Below, piece after piece: positions 7,292 through 13,933 of a stretch of DNA of 18,352 bases. The notes beneath the pieces are model-generated. The model searched no databases and was not told where the DNA came from. It saw only the letters and a program-made list of their open reading frames with translations. The position numbers and the translations under genes were made by a program. Numbering within the stretch: the first letter of the stretch is position 1; every line of letters begins with the position of its first letter. Origin of the DNA: Fimiplasma intestinipullorum (GTDB lineage Bacteria; Bacillota_I; Bacilli_A; Erysipelotrichales; Coprobacillaceae); assembly GCA_018715065.1 (NCBI GenBank), contig DVMJ01000036.1:1-18352 (forward strand), in the 5' to 3' direction.

Positions 7292-7325
7292 AGGGCGGCT
7301 GACACTTTGTCAACCCTCTTTTTTT
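7292..7325 (+). terminator. Terminator of the zinc peptidase gene, overlapping the dnaD promoter
   Basis: AGGG (7292-7295) and CCCT (7314-7317) enclose TGACA (7300-7304) and TGTCA (7308-7312), followed by a T-run 7319-7325. The stem contains a bulge. Its right arm also provides the -35 box of the next promoter. Confidence 0.75.
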
Positions 7326-7335
7326 GTGGTATAAT
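7307..7335 (+). promoter_or_regulatory. Promoter of dnaD-nth
   Basis: TTGTCA (7307-7312), a 17-bp spacer and perfect TATAAT (7330-7335), with an extended -10 TGG at 7327-7329. Transcription should start near 7342, just before the AGGGGG ribosome binding site. Confidence 0.75.
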
Positions 7336-7359
7336 TTGTCGTAAAAGGGGGCATTAGGA

Positions 7360-7977
7360 ATGGATGATGTGTTAGCAAAGCTTGTCGAGCATCAGGCGAT
7401 TGATTTTGAAAAGCTGCTATTGCTTTCTTATCGCAATCTGGATATGACTGAAGCAGAAGTGGTGATCTTGATGCTGGTCTTGCATCTGGAAAAGATGGGA
7501 GAGGAAGCCATCAATCCGGTGTCTTTGAGTCGATATATGTCTCTTCCGCTCAAGGAAATTGATCAACTGGTCATGAAACTGGTTAATCGTAAAATATTAT
7601 CGATTGAACAGAGTACGCTAAGCGCTTTGCCGCTGATTAAAAAACTTTTGACTAGCCAGCAGGAACAATCTTTGCAGGTGACCCAACAGCAAAAGCAAAA
7701 GTCTCTAGTAGCGATGTTTGAGCATGAATTTGGGCGTGCTCTGACACCAATCGAACTAGAGACCATACGTGAGTGGAAACAGGTCGGCTACAGTGATGAG
7801 ATGATCTATGAGGCGCTCAAAGAGGCGACCTTATCACATGTCCATAACATGCGGTATATCAATAAAATTTTAATTGACTGGGCTAAGCATGGCATCAAAA
7901 GATCGGGACGCGAAAAGATCGAACGTCAAGATCCAGTAGTAGAAATCGTGGATTATCCATGGTGGGAGGAAGAATGA
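7360..7977 (+). CDS. dnaD: Primosomal replication protein DnaD
   Basis: DnaD acts with DnaA and DnaB to load the replicative helicase at oriC and at restart sites in low-GC Gram-positives. The 205-residue protein has an N-terminal winged-helix-like part (about 10-95), a Gln/Lys-rich linker (about 98-115) and a C-terminal helical DnaD/DnaB domain ending in YINKIL (166-171) and DWAKHG, the YxxxIL type signature that contacts DNA. The acidic end PWWEEE is also visible. The start at 7360 lies 8 nt after AGGGGG. It overlaps nth by four bases, and dnaD-nth is a conserved pair in B. subtilis. A 9-bp CCCTCTTTT/AAAAGGGGG pairing (7314-7322 with 7343-7351) could mask its ribosome binding site in read-through RNA only. 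Confidence 0.95.
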   Translation: MDDVLAKLVEHQAIDFEKLLLLSYRNLDMTEAEVVILMLVLHLEKMGEEAINPVSLSRYMSLPLKEIDQLVMKLVNRKILSIEQSTLSALPLIKKLLTSQQEQSLQVTQQQKQKSLVAMFEHEFGRALTPIELETIREWKQVGYSDEMIYEALKEATLSHVHNMRYINKILIDWAKHGIKRSGREKIERQDPVVEIVDYPWWEEE

Positions 7978-8630
7978 AAAAAGCAGAACGTGTCGCACGC
8001 GTTCTAGAGGCAGTAGATACACTGTTTCCAGACGCAGAGTGTGAATTAATTCATCATAATGCATTTGAACTATTGATTGCAGTTGTCCTATCGGCACAAA
8101 CAACCGATAAAAGCGTGAATCAGGTGACCCCTGTGCTCTTTCAAAAATACCCTACACCTGAGGCCCTTGCCAATGCTTCGCTGGAAGAGCTTGAGCAGTC
8201 TTTAAAACGTATCGGACTTTATCGTAATAAAGCTAAAAATGTTAAATGTCTATCTCAGGAACTGGTGGAACGCTTTGATGGTCAGGTTCCGCAAACACGC
8301 GAGGAACTGACCAGCTTACCGGGAGTGGGGCGTAAAACGGCAAATGTGGTTCTCTCAGACGCTTTTGGAGTTCCGGCACTTGCAGTAGATACACATGTTG
8401 AAAGAGTCAGCAAACGGCTGAAATTAGCTAAAAAAGAGGATTCTGTCTTAGATGTTGAACGTAAATTGTGCCGAGAGATCCCGCGTACGCGTTGGACCAG
8501 GACTCATCATCAGCTGATCTTCTTTGGACGTTATTTCTGTAAGGCGACAGCACCCAGTTGTGCGGATTGCCCGCTGTTTGATATCTGTACTGAGCCGCTG
8601 CGCTTAAAACGTCGGCCGATAGAAGTTTAG
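7974..8630 (+). CDS. nth: Endonuclease III, base-excision repair DNA glycosylase/AP lyase
   Basis: Nth removes oxidised pyrimidines and cleaves the abasic site. ATG 7974 is preferred over the in-frame ATG at 7959: it forms the usual ATGA overlap with dnaD and follows GGGAGGA (7964-7970), giving 218 residues, close to B. subtilis Nth (219). The helix-hairpin-helix LPGVGRKTA holds the catalytic lysine (Lys121), VDTHV holds the catalytic aspartate (Asp139), and Cys189, Cys196, Cys199 and Cys205 form the C-x6-C-x2-C-x5-C iron-sulfur cluster site. Everything needed for activity is present. A terminator begins within the stop codon. Confidence 0.97.
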   Translation: MKKAERVARVLEAVDTLFPDAECELIHHNAFELLIAVVLSAQTTDKSVNQVTPVLFQKYPTPEALANASLEELEQSLKRIGLYRNKAKNVKCLSQELVERFDGQVPQTREELTSLPGVGRKTANVVLSDAFGVPALAVDTHVERVSKRLKLAKKEDSVLDVERKLCREIPRTRWTRTHHQLIFFGRYFCKATAPSCADCPLFDICTEPLRLKRRPIEV

Positions 8631-8653
8631 GTGGAAGTCATCCACCTTTTTTT
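8629..8653 (+). terminator. Terminator of dnaD-nth
   Basis: AGGTGGA (8629-8635) pairs perfectly with TCCACCT (8641-8647), 5-nt loop, T-run 8647-8653. The left arm begins in the nth stop codon. Confidence 0.88.
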
Positions 8654-8733
8654 GTTACAAGAAAGCGTAGAAGAATAAGAACGCTGGGATCGTACATTTT
8701 TTCCATACGGCGACCCTATCATTCTTTAGATAG

Positions 8734-8763
8734 AAAAAACAGCAGTTTTTAAGCTGCTGTTTT
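8734..8763 (-). terminator. Terminator of the recU-PBP operon (bidirectional-looking)
   Basis: AAAACAGCAG (8736-8745) pairs with CTGCTGTTTT (8754-8763). Read on the minus strand it ends in six or more Ts (complement of 8734-8739) just after the PBP stop. It could also catch plus-strand read-through from nth, although the T-run in that direction is only four. Confidence 0.85.
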
Positions 8764-8771
8764 AAATAAGG

Positions 8772-11669
8772 CTAATTGTTTTGGTTCTGTGTGTCAGTGG
8801 AACCATTCTGATTGTTGTTGCCACCTTCATTACCTGCATTTGCCTGCTGCACGGTGAATCTCATGGTAGTTGTATTTGGTGCTTCAGCTCGTGGGTTGGT
8901 CTCGGTAATCGTAATTGTATAGGTTTGACCAGCTGTCAGATTGCTGAAATTGAAGGTTGCACTGCTGCCGGTTGAGGACTGTGAAGAACCACCGTTGATC
9001 GAAACAGTGATCGTGCTGTCAGAATTGGTCGCTGTGACATTCAAACGAACCTGAGTTGCTGTTGTTGATCCGCCGTTGGCAATCGAATTACCATTCGCAT
9101 CAGATAAAGCGGCATGCGTGCTCAGGCTGATTGCCTGTGGGTTGATATCATGACACACTTCATTAGAAGTGACGCTTGTTGCTGAAGAGAAATTATAGAT
9201 ACCACAAACGCGGATCGGCTGAGTAACTTCGTAATCAATCGTGTATTCATTGTTTTCCTGAGAAACACGAGTCAATTCATTTCCGTTTGCATCTCGAATG
9301 ATCGTCGTGTACAGAATTCTTCCATAGATTCGGTTAATATTGAATTCACCGCTATCATCCTCAGTCGTGTATTCGGAGTTGTAAGCGCCGAAGGCAACAC
9401 GTAATGCTTTATCATTGACTGATTCAACAGTAAAGCTTGTTAACTGATCAACAGCAATCTCAATTGTTTTGTTTTCTGGCGCGTTATCCGTATAGAAGAA
9501 ACCAGAGATCGTATAGCTAGAGCTCATACTGCTAGTAGCTGCAATATATGGATCGCTTGATCCTTTGACCATTGTTCCTTCGATGATTCCTTCAGGCATC
9601 GATGAATATTCACTGTAGGTTTCGCCATCAGGGTGGAGCTGTGAGATGATTCGCTGCACGGCACTACCAGAAATTGAACTTGCACCGCTTGGTAAACGCG
9701 CATCACCGGATTGGGCATTACCAACCCAGCAAGAGATGGCATAATCTGGCGTGAAAGCAGCCATCAGGGAACCCTTGTCATAGTTGTTTGTTGTTGTGGA
9801 TGTACCTGTTTTAGCACCGCAGTCAACACCGGTAGCACGAATGCGCCAGTAGTTAGAACTGCTGGATGTATAGCTGCGCATGATCTCACGAATCATGAAT
9901 GCTGTCTGCTCTGAGATGGCCTGCGTCGCTTCAGATTGAATCTTCTCGTCGTAATTAACGGTCGACTGATCTGTTTCGTATTCAATATAATTAATTGTAT
10001 GTGGTTCGATATATTTTCCCTGGTTGACAACAGCCGCATAAGCGCCGGCTTCCTGAACCATGGTCACACCATATGCCCAGGCACCAATCGCATAACGATA
10101 GTTGAAGTCACCGTACTGTTCACCTGTGGCCGTGTTGTCGTTGACAGTAAGCCCAAGGCTGTTGATGAAGTCGATCACGGCATCATTACCCACCTCTTCA
10201 CAAGCCATCTTTAAAGCCAGAACAGCAGGGGCGTTGTAGGAATTGGCGAGGGCATTTTCGATGGTGATCAGCCCATGGTAACGGTTGTCCCAGTTTCGTA
10301 CTGGCTGTGCACCCGGTGTATCCACAAATTCTTCATCCATGATAGATGCTGCGGTCGACCAGTGTAAGAATTCAAAGGCAGGACCATAGGCAACTAATGG
10401 TTTGAGGGATGAACCGGCCTGCTGTTTAGAGCTCGTTGCTAGGTTCAGACCAAACATGGTGTTGTCTTCAGCATAGTGTCTGCCGCCGATCAGACCAACG
10501 ATACGTCCGGTATGCGTTTCCTGAACGCTGGCGGCCATTTCCAGGCTGTCTGTACTAAATGGGATATTGACGATTTCACCTGCCTGGATCTGATCGAGAT
10601 AGTTTTGCAGGTCACTATCCATAAAGGTATGAATCGTAATTGGTTTTTCTAAGACTTCATTGGTCAGTTCACTTTTACGTAACTGAATTTCTTCATCTGA
10701 GTATTGATCGCTGTAGAGAATATCCACAGCTTCTTCGATCACGGCATCGATATAAGCCTGATATTGATTGCTGGAACTATCGGTTTCAGGATGTTTCAGC
10801 AGATTTTCAAGCTTGGTTGATTTCGCTAAATTGCATTCTTCTTCAGTAATATAGCCATGCTGCAGCATTAGATCCAAGACGGTATCACGACGAGCAGTTG
10901 CTGCTTCAATGTGATAATAGGCATCATAGGCATCCGGTGCATTGAGTGAGCCAGCTAGATAAGCTGCTTCAGGTAAGGTCAGTTCGCTAGGTTCTTTGTC
11001 AAAGAAGTAGCTGCTGGCTGCGCGGATCCCGATCGTTTGTGGACCGCGTCCAAATGAAATGGTATTTAAGTAGTTGGCTAAGATATCTTCTTTACTGAGT
11101 TCTGCGTCAGCCTGAATTGCCAGATAGATCTCACCAATCTTACGTGTCATTGTCTGTTCTTCATCCGGATAATACTTCTTTTTGATCAGCTGCTGCGTAA
11201 TGGTTGAAGCACCGCTGGTAATTTCTCCACCTAAAACATTACGAACAGCTGCCGTAAAGATACGCGGTATATCGAATCCGTTATGTTCAAAATAACGAGA
11301 ATCTTCCGCTGCGACAATGGCATCCACGAGTACCTGTGGCAGGTCATTGTAACTGGTTGGATCACTGCCGCGCTGGAACACGACATTGTCATCACTATCC
11401 AGCACTTTTACACCGCCGTAGGATAACAGGTTCTGGGCGCTGAAAGCTGCTGTTTCCTGGATGACGCCATAAACAAAGTTGATCAGGAGTGCCAGCACGA
11501 CAATGACGAACGTTGCTGAAACACCAATGGTGATTTGTTTGGCATACTTCATCTTTTTGCGGCGTGACATCTTTGGTTTACCCTTCGGTGATTGGCGAGA
11601 GGTTCGGGTAGATGTCGACCCTTTCTTCTTTTCGCTGGAACGATGTTGATTATCGTCGTTGTTTACCAT
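8772..11669 (-). CDS. ponA: Class A penicillin-binding protein (bifunctional transglycosylase/transpeptidase)
   Basis: This enzyme polymerises lipid II into glycan strands and cross-links the peptides on the outer face of the membrane. In the 965 residues I see a basic cytoplasmic tail (1-45), one membrane helix (about 46-68), and a glycosyltransferase-51 domain with EDSRYFEHNGFD (122-133, catalytic Glu122) and GASTITQQ (153-160). The transpeptidase domain has SSLK (420-423, nucleophile Ser420), SYN (477-479) and KTG (620-622). The last 100 or so residues look fibronectin-III-like (about 855-945) and end in an Asn/Gly/Gln-rich tail. The start overlaps the recU stop by 7 nt, with AAGGGGG upstream. 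The recU-ponA coupling is the same as in B. subtilis. The tail contains TRTSR (21-25), a possible GpsB docking site. Confidence 0.95.
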   Translation of the reverse strand: MVNNDDNQHRSSEKKKGSTSTRTSRQSPKGKPKMSRRKKMKYAKQITIGVSATFVIVVLALLINFVYGVIQETAAFSAQNLLSYGGVKVLDSDDNVVFQRGSDPTSYNDLPQVLVDAIVAAEDSRYFEHNGFDIPRIFTAAVRNVLGGEITSGASTITQQLIKKKYYPDEEQTMTRKIGEIYLAIQADAELSKEDILANYLNTISFGRGPQTIGIRAASSYFFDKEPSELTLPEAAYLAGSLNAPDAYDAYYHIEAATARRDTVLDLMLQHGYITEEECNLAKSTKLENLLKHPETDSSSNQYQAYIDAVIEEAVDILYSDQYSDEEIQLRKSELTNEVLEKPITIHTFMDSDLQNYLDQIQAGEIVNIPFSTDSLEMAASVQETHTGRIVGLIGGRHYAEDNTMFGLNLATSSKQQAGSSLKPLVAYGPAFEFLHWSTAASIMDEEFVDTPGAQPVRNWDNRYHGLITIENALANSYNAPAVLALKMACEEVGNDAVIDFINSLGLTVNDNTATGEQYGDFNYRYAIGAWAYGVTMVQEAGAYAAVVNQGKYIEPHTINYIEYETDQSTVNYDEKIQSEATQAISEQTAFMIREIMRSYTSSSSNYWRIRATGVDCGAKTGTSTTTNNYDKGSLMAAFTPDYAISCWVGNAQSGDARLPSGASSISGSAVQRIISQLHPDGETYSEYSSMPEGIIEGTMVKGSSDPYIAATSSMSSSYTISGFFYTDNAPENKTIEIAVDQLTSFTVESVNDKALRVAFGAYNSEYTTEDDSGEFNINRIYGRILYTTIIRDANGNELTRVSQENNEYTIDYEVTQPIRVCGIYNFSSATSVTSNEVCHDINPQAISLSTHAALSDANGNSIANGGSTTATQVRLNVTATNSDSTITVSINGGSSQSSTGSSATFNFSNLTAGQTYTITITETNPRAEAPNTTTMRFTVQQANAGNEGGNNNQNGSTDTQNQNN

Positions 11670-12259
11670 TCTGATTCCCCCTTGAAATATAGTTGATCAA
11701 CGACCTTGAGATAATCCAGCTCAGGCATATATCCCTGCGGAATCAGATGACCATGCTGCTGGACGGCTGTGTAGGTCAAGGATTTACGCTGACCGTTTTT
11801 ATACTGATCGATAACAAATGGAGCCTCTATTAAATACACCTCGTGCAACCGGGTAAAGGCAAGAATAACAAAAGCAATTCCACCGTGGTGCAGGATCGAT
11901 TCAAGATGAGCGATCTGATGCGGATGGATATTGCTGAAAGGAAAGCTTGTCTTCTGACATTCTTTGGCTTCGAAATCGATATACTTACCTTTGTAGATAC
12001 CGTTATAGTCAGTTGTGCTTGGTACTTTAAAATAGGCTTCCGTTATTCGGGCGGCACTGCGCTTTGGATAGCTGACACTGACAATTTGAATCGGTGTCGG
12101 CTTTTTATGGATGTTTGCGATCTGATGAGCCAAATAATATTGATTGCTCGCGTTGATTGCGTTTTCCAGCGAATAGCCACGCCGCGAAGTGTCCTGCTTG
12201 AGCGAATCAACTGTCTGATCAGCCAAGCCTGATTTCTTCATATTAGGGTAATTGACCAT
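11663..12259 (-). CDS. recU: Holliday junction resolvase RecU
   Basis: RecU cleaves four-way junctions during recombination and chromosome segregation in Bacillota. The 198-residue protein shows RGYSLENAIN (27-36), then STTDY (81-85) and DFEAKE (95-100), with Asp84, Glu97 and Lys99 in the positions of the nuclease active site, and a SNIHPHQIAHL stretch (109-119). The ATG at 12259 has only a weak GGTGAT ribosome binding site. The in-frame ATG seven codons in has nothing better, so I keep the longer form. It precedes and overlaps the PBP gene and has a promoter on the minus strand. Confidence 0.95.
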   Translation of the reverse strand: MVNYPNMKKSGLADQTVDSLKQDTSRRGYSLENAINASNQYYLAHQIANIHKKPTPIQIVSVSYPKRSAARITEAYFKVPSTTDYNGIYKGKYIDFEAKECQKTSFPFSNIHPHQIAHLESILHHGGIAFVILAFTRLHEVYLIEAPFVIDQYKNGQRKSLTYTAVQQHGHLIPQGYMPELDYLKVVDQLYFKGESEW

Positions 12260-12277
12260 TTTATAATCACCGCTTCA

Positions 12278-12306
12278 ATTATACTAAAATCAGATTCAAA
12301 ATGCAA
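12278..12306 (-). promoter_or_regulatory. Promoter of the recU-PBP operon
   Basis: On the minus strand TTGCAT (complement of 12301-12306) is 17 bp from a perfect TATAAT (complement of 12278-12283). Only about 18 nt separate the -10 box from the recU start codon, so the leader is very short. That fits the weak ribosome binding site. Confidence 0.65.
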
Positions 12307-12425
12307 ATAAATACACTGAATTACAGTTCTTTTTTACAATCATGGAAAAAAATGAATTTAACGTCATATTTTTTAAAACAAAACTGGAAAGAAGGGCAAT
12401 GCAGCTGCGTTTTGGCTCAATACAG

Positions 12426-12450
12426 GTGGACAAGAAATCCGTCCATTTTT
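12426..12450 (+). other. Terminator-like hairpin in the recU-gpsB divergent intergenic region
   Basis: The 294-nt stretch between the divergent recU and gpsB starts (12260-12553) holds no convincing gene. At its centre TGGAC (12427-12431) pairs with GTCCA (12441-12445) and is followed by five Ts (12446-12450). It may end a short leader or small RNA, or be incidental. A 36-codon frame (12342-12452) runs through it without a ribosome binding site. The rest is AT-rich promoter sequence. Confidence 0.35.
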
Positions 12451-12469
12451 AAAAGCACGTTCGGGCAAA

Positions 12470-12497
12470 TTTCATAAATCGTTGAAAATTTGATAAT
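12470..12497 (+). promoter_or_regulatory. Candidate promoter of gpsB-rnpB
   Basis: TTTCAT (12470-12475), 16-bp spacer, GATAAT (12492-12497). The pair of arms CAAATTT (12466-12472) and AAATTTG (12486-12492) overlaps both hexamers. An alternative, TTGATT (12503-12508) with CAAAAT (12526-12531), would start transcription inside the ribosome binding site and is less likely for gpsB. Confidence 0.4.
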
Positions 12498-12553
12498 AGC
12501 GCTTGATTTTTCTTTTGTTTTTTGACAAAATAGAGAGGAGGAAGTGAGATCGA

Positions 12554-12886
12554 ATGGACAATAAGTTACAGTTAAGCCCAACCAAAATCCTGAATAAAGA
12601 ATTTAAAGTTGATTTTAAAGGATATAACGCGACTGAAGTAGATTATTTTTTAGATGTGGTCATCGAAGATTATGAAACATTTAAAAAACTGCTGAATATG
12701 GCTTATGAGAAAATTGAAACGCTCAATAGCCGTAATCAGAAGCTAAAAGAGCAGATTCAGAATCTTGAAAAGGAAAATGCACTGATCAAAGATCAGTACA
12801 ATCAGCTCGAAGAAAATTCTACGAGCAATGTGGATATCTTAAAACGCCTTTCTTTATTGGAAAGAGAAGTCTTTAAAAACCGTTAG
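12554..12886 (+). CDS. gpsB: Cell division regulator GpsB
   Basis: GpsB is a small DivIVA-like coiled-coil adaptor that shuttles class A PBPs between septum and side wall. The 110-residue protein has the DivIVA-type N-terminal domain with Tyr24, Asp30 and Asp34 at the positions of the PBP-binding pocket (Tyr25, Asp31 and Asp35 in B. subtilis). A central coiled coil (about 45-88) follows, and a C-terminal SNVDILKRLSLLEREVF segment closely matches the B. subtilis GpsB trimerisation end and separates it from DivIVA. It is about 12 residues longer than B. subtilis GpsB, in the coiled coil. The ribosome binding site is GAGGAGG just upstream. It directly precedes rnpB, as in B. subtilis, and lies near its likely client PBP gene. 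Confidence 0.95.
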   Translation: MDNKLQLSPTKILNKEFKVDFKGYNATEVDYFLDVVIEDYETFKKLLNMAYEKIETLNSRNQKLKEQIQNLEKENALIKDQYNQLEENSTSNVDILKRLSLLEREVFKNR

Positions 12887-12892
12887 CAACAA

Positions 12893-13233
12893 AGGTTCAT
12901 TTTAGATAATCGCTGCTTACCCGATAAGTAGAGGAAAGTCCATGCTCGCACAGGCTGAGATGCCTGTAGTGTTTGTGCGTAACGAAAAAATAAGTTACGG
13001 CAGCTTTAGCTGACGACGGGTGGAAACCGTCCTTTGATTCAAAGCGGTCAGAAACCAGAAAGTGCCACAGAAACGATTCATCGGGAAACCGATGCTGAAA
13101 AGAGGTAAACTCCGCAAGCGAGAAACCCAAATTTGGTAGGGGAACTATTTTCGAGGAATTCAACGAGAAAATGGACACGCAAGTGTAGATAAATGATTAT
13201 CCTAGACAAAACATGGCTTATTAAATGAACCTG
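12893..13233 (+). ncRNA. rnpB: RNase P RNA, class B (Bacillus type)
   Basis: This is the catalytic RNA that matures tRNA 5' ends. Hallmarks are GAGGAAAGTCCATGCTCGC (about 12931-12949), the P4 5' strand, followed by the AGGCTGAGATGCCTGTAGTG region typical of class B, the AAAGTGCCACAGAAACG core, GCGAGAAACCCAAATTTGG and the 3' universal ACAAAACATGGCTTA. The ends pair as helix P1: AGGTTCATTT (from 12893) with AAATGAACCT (to 13232). At about 340 nt it is shorter than the 401-nt B. subtilis RNA. The stretch before ACATGGCTTA is compressed, which suggests that helix P19 is missing. Exact mature ends are not visible. Confidence 0.95.
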
Positions 13234-13235
13234 TT

Positions 13236-13260
13236 AAGAGCCTGCAAGGGCTCTTTTTTT
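13236..13260 (+). terminator. Terminator of rnpB
   Basis: AAGAGCC (13236-13242) pairs perfectly with GGCTCTT (13249-13255), loop 6 nt, T-run 13254-13260. It begins only a few bases after helix P1 closes. Confidence 0.9.
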
Positions 13261-13270
13261 GTTGCGTTTA

Positions 13271-13300
13271 TTGAATTCAAAGGGTTATGTATGCTATAAT
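13271..13300 (+). promoter_or_regulatory. Promoter of pgsA-cinA(C)-recA
   Basis: TTGAAT (13271-13276) and perfect TATAAT (13295-13300) are separated by 18 bp, with an extended -10 TGC at 13292-13294. A start near 13307 gives a 30-nt leader. I saw no GAAC-N4-GTTC LexA box here or directly before recA. Confidence 0.75.
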
Positions 13301-13337
13301 TAAAGATAGCCAAAAGATAGATTAGGGAGGTAAAAAA

Positions 13338-13931
13338 ATGAATCTGCCAAATAAGCTCACGGTTTTACGCATGATTATTGTGCCGATCATTGTTGTTCTT
13401 TATTTATTACCATATACATCTCTGGATGTGGATTTTTTTGTCATCCATGTCTTAGGCAGCTCGATCGATTTTATCCACTTGGCAGTCGCCGTTTTATTCA
13501 TTCTGGCTTCAGTGACAGATTTTATCGATGGCAAGCTGGCCCGCTCTAGAAATCTGGTCACTACTTTTGGAAAATTTATGGATCCGATTGCTGACAAGTT
13601 GCTGGTCAATTCATTATTGATCCTGCTGGCATACGATCGTTCGATCCCGGTTTTATGCACCCTGCTGATGATCGCGCGCGATCTAATCGTAGATGCGATC
13701 CGCTTGCTTGCAGCGCAGAATCAGCATGTTCTGGCAGCTAGTCCTTTAGGAAAAGCTAAGACCATGACGCAGATGATCGGCATTGGATGTGTCCTGCTGT
13801 GCAATTTTCCGTTTGCCTGGACAGGTATCTTGGTAGATGTAGGATTGATTATATTGGCAACCGTTATTTCTGTGATTTCAGGGGTGGATTACTTTATGAA
13901 GAACCGACACCTGATCTTTGAGAGTATCTGA
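13338..13931 (+). CDS. pgsA: CDP-diacylglycerol-glycerol-3-phosphate 3-phosphatidyltransferase
   Basis: PgsA makes phosphatidylglycerol phosphate from CDP-diacylglycerol and glycerol-3-phosphate, the product of GpsA. The 197-residue integral membrane protein carries the full CDP-alcohol phosphotransferase signature: D61-x2-D64-G65-x2-A68-R69-x8-G78-x3-D82-x3-D86. Several hydrophobic helices surround it (about 10-25, 47-60, 88-98, 104-122, 142-160, 163-185). GGGAGG (13326-13331) gives the start at 13338. It leads the operon with the CinA-domain gene two bases downstream. Cardiolipin synthase of the same superfamily is possible, but the length and the pgsA-cinA-recA context favour PgsA. Confidence 0.93.
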   Translation: MNLPNKLTVLRMIIVPIIVVLYLLPYTSLDVDFFVIHVLGSSIDFIHLAVAVLFILASVTDFIDGKLARSRNLVTTFGKFMDPIADKLLVNSLLILLAYDRSIPVLCTLLMIARDLIVDAIRLLAAQNQHVLAASPLGKAKTMTQMIGIGCVLLCNFPFAWTGILVDVGLIILATVISVISGVDYFMKNRHLIFESI

Positions 13932-13933
13932 CG

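Noticed and set aside
7959..7973. Upstream ATG for nth
   Set aside because: The internal ATG at 7974 has the ribosome binding site and the ATGA overlap with dnaD.
12342..12452. 36-codon frame between recU and gpsB as a small protein gene
   Set aside because: It lacks a ribosome binding site and clear homology; kept only as part of the unexplained spacer.
12857..12885. TTGGAA inside gpsB as -35 of an rnpB promoter
   Set aside because: The position 17 bp downstream reads CCGTTA, not a -10 box.
12897..13178. Minus-strand 93-residue frame
   Set aside because: It is antisense to the RNase P RNA and has no independent support.
13303..13322. Direct repeat AAAGATAG in the pgsA leader
   Set aside because: The two copies are short and in AT-rich sequence, so chance is a sufficient explanation.
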